Below, piece after piece: positions 62,705 to 64,000 of a stretch of DNA of 64,000 nucleotides. How positions within the stretch are numbered: the stretch's first letter is position 1; each line of letters begins with the position of its first letter. The notes beneath the pieces were generated by a model, which did not search any database, had not been told where the DNA came from, and worked only from the letters and a program-made list of their open reading frames with translations. The DNA lies in the NCBI RefSeq assembly GCF_003952385.1, contig NZ_CP034444.1:3348001-3412000 (forward strand), written 5' to 3'. The position numbers and the translations under genes were made by a program. This stretch comes from Mesorhizobium sp. M1D.F.Ca.ET.043.01.1.1. Lineage in GTDB: Bacteria > Pseudomonadota > Alphaproteobacteria > Rhizobiales > Rhizobiaceae.

Positions 62705-63145
62705 CTACTGAACAACGAACCAATGGAGAGCGTTCCCGGCCATCAAGGCCGTGACGCACAGGTCTCCTATGATCTGGACAAGAACTGTGACCCAGATGGG
62801 GTTCCAATTGCGGGTGGCCGACGCGAGAGCCGAACGGTATGGGGCAATATTGTTGTCTTCCACACTGTCCAGTCGGTGTGCAACAGCAACTCGCATTTCG
62901 TTAATGAGTGACATGCTCCGCCGCAAAAGAGCCAGTTCTCCCAGGGCAAACGCCCAAAATCCGGCCAAGAATATCGGTGCGGAAATTTCCGTCATCTGAT
63001 GCGATAGAGCCAATGCCAACGAGCCAAGTACTGTCGCAGTGTAGAAGGCCCAAAGCTGATATGTTCCTGCCGTTTGACTATTCAGATGCGCAATCGCATC
63101 GGACAGCTTGAACTCGCTCGCTGCAATGGGCGCTTGCGGCAGCAT
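62705..63145 (-). CDS. Hypothetical membrane protein
   Basis: 146 residues. Three hydrophobic segments: LWAFYTATVLGSLALALS (about 32-50), TEISAPIFLAGFWAFALGEL and WVTVLVQIIGDLCVTALMAG near the C-terminus. No known family recognised. GC content is lower than in neighbours, suggesting acquired origin. It faces hemW from the opposite strand, 13 bases away. Confidence 0.7.
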   Translation of the reverse strand: MLPQAPIAASEFKLSDAIAHLNSQTAGTYQLWAFYTATVLGSLALALSHQMTEISAPIFLAGFWAFALGELALLRRSMSLINEMRVAVAHRLDSVEDNNIAPYRSALASATRNWNPIWVTVLVQIIGDLCVTALMAGNALHWFVVQ

Positions 63146-63290
63146 CGAAATTCTCCCGGGGCAAGACTTATGATAAGCGCGCTCCGATCATAGCTTGAGC
63201 GATTCCGGTTTCAAGATCGAAGCTAGAGGACAACTAGACCGCTTTGCGCAATTCTTGCACGCTCCCGAAAATAAGAATGGCCACCATATC

Positions 63291-63611
63291 TTGAAGAACG
63301 TCCTCTTCGTTTGCAGCCAGAACCGCCTGCGCAGCCCGACCGCCGAACAGGTGTTTTCCAGGCGTCGCGACATCGAGGTCGAATCTGCCGGCACCAATCA
63401 CGATGCAGACAACCCGCTGACGCATGAGCTGGTGGCCTGGGCCGACATCATCTTCGTGATGGAAAAGGCGCATCGCGCCAAGCTGCAGAAGAAATTCCGG
63501 GCGAGCCTGAAAGGGGCCCGGGTCATCTGCCTCGATATCCCGGACGACTATGCGTTCATGGACCCCGAGTTGGTGCGGCTGCTGGAGGCGAAGGTGCCGC
63601 GATATCTCTGA
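63291..63611 (+). CDS. Low-molecular-weight protein tyrosine phosphatase-like
   Basis: 106 residues. LKNVLFVCSQNRLRSPTAEQ has the catalytic C-x5-R-S/T loop near the N-terminus (C-S-Q-N-R-L-R-S), and AWADIIFVMEK with CLDIPDDYAFMDPELV hold the distal Asp. Shorter than classical enzymes (about 150) but usual for this rhizobial subgroup. No ATG exists at the domain start: TTG 63291 or TTG 63195 (32 residues earlier) must be used; I prefer 63291 because the catalytic fold begins there. Confidence 0.8.
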   Translation: MKNVLFVCSQNRLRSPTAEQVFSRRRDIEVESAGTNHDADNPLTHELVAWADIIFVMEKAHRAKLQKKFRASLKGARVICLDIPDDYAFMDPELVRLLEAKVPRYL

Positions 63612-63636
63612 AGGCTGTGGCGATCCCCAGCGCGTT

Positions 63637-63791
63637 CGTCATTCTCGGGCTTGACCCGAGAATCCATGCCGCGACCTGTGTGAAGGGCGTGGCGGTGCAG
63701 GATCTGCACCGCTGGCAGAACGTCGATGTAACGGCATGGATTCCAGGGTCCGCGCGCGTCGCTTCGCTCCTTGCTCCGCCCTGGAATGACG
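63637..63791. repeat. Palindromic repeat family C, complete copy
   Basis: CGTCATTCTCGGGCTTGACC and GAGAATCCATGCCGC are mirrored by CGGCATGGATTCCAGGGTC and GGAATGACGA. The arms carry matching changes (GAATCC/GGATTC) relative to the other copies, so pairing is kept. Confidence 0.85.
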
Positions 63792-63822
63792 AAGCGCGAG
63801 ATGGCGAAGGTTGCTGGTTATT

Positions 63823-64000
63823 CTAAGCGTCGTGCTTCTGGCGGTGCTTGCCGCGGTGCTTCTCGCCATGCGCCTCGCCGTTGCGGACCGGCTTCTGGTC
63901 GGTCTTGTCGCGGCGGCTGCCTTGCTGGGCGGCGATCGGATGTGGGGGAATGCCCTCGCGGGCGGTTTTGCTTTCAAGTCGGCTGATAAAAATATCGAAG
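63823..64000 (-). CDS. C-terminal fragment of unidentified protein, N-terminus beyond right edge
   Basis: About 58 residues ending at 63823: FDIFISRLESKTAREGIPPH, then PIAAQQGSRRDKTDQKPVRN and a basic tail GEAHGEKHRGKHRQKHDA. The tail is His/Lys/Arg-rich and might bind nucleic acid or metal. The visible part is too small for identification. Confidence 0.6.
   Translation of the reverse strand, partial: FDIFISRLESKTAREGIPPHPIAAQQGSRRDKTDQKPVRNGEAHGEKHRGKHRQKHDA

Overview
The window is chromosomal DNA from a GC-rich alphaproteobacterium of the Rhizobiales, most likely Mesorhizobium or a close Phyllobacteriaceae relative. The evidence is high GC with strong third-position bias, an Irr-type ICE box in front of mbfA, an EcfG-type promoter in front of a DUF892-ku-ligD cluster, and a heavy load of palindromic intergenic repeats of the kind common in Mesorhizobium. 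I found no rRNA, tRNA, CRISPR array or plasmid or phage backbone.

Layout. 1-9.1 kb: malate synthase G (cut by the left edge), a hydantoinase/oxoprolinase, a CDGSH protein, a DUF559 nuclease lying between the two arms of an inverted palindromic repeat, two paralogous Cys-rich secreted proteins separated by an IS5-type insertion, and two small membrane proteins. 9.3-11.8 kb: an AT-richer island holding a SIR2-STAND-TPR (Avs5-like) defence gene split by a frameshift. 12-17.5 kb: lepA, a TadG-like protein, a DUF1223 protein, a repeat-rich secreted protein and msrA. 17.7-22.1 kb: cydAB (bd oxidase) and a YadGH/NodIJ-like ABC exporter. 22.4-32.5 kb: DUF2156 protein, MarR plus GNAT, phoX behind a Pho box, small transporters, PAP2, XRE regulators, SMP-30-like protein and an alpha/beta hydrolase. 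32.5-38.6 kb: a papain-like hydrolase, CHAD plus CYTH, and a CecR-HlyD-ABC-permease operon. 38.7-43.7 kb: a frameshifted small gene, threonine dehydratase, mbfA and a small ArsR/monooxygenase cluster. 43.9-48 kb: ligD, ku and DUF892 (non-homologous end joining). 48-54.7 kb: DCC protein, TAXI-TRAP transporter with DUF1850, and a DGPF protein with an ECF42-type sigma factor. 54.8-63.6 kb: cysK, LysE, a sorbosone-dehydrogenase-like protein, hrcA and the rph-VOC-rdgB-hemW operon.

How it fits together. Most of the window is core metabolism and stress physiology: iron (Irr/MbfA), phosphate (Pho box/PhoX), general stress (EcfG driving DUF892-Ku-LigD) and heat shock (HrcA). Several regulators sit next to clear dyad operators. 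Accessory content is limited to the SIR2-STAND gene, the IS element and the repeats. The repeats fall into at least five families. In the main one each half consists of two hairpins, and the inner stem differs between copies while staying base-paired. One copy encloses the DUF559 nuclease gene, an arrangement that recalls REP elements and their RAYT transposases. That arrangement and the frameshifted defence gene are the two most interesting items here.
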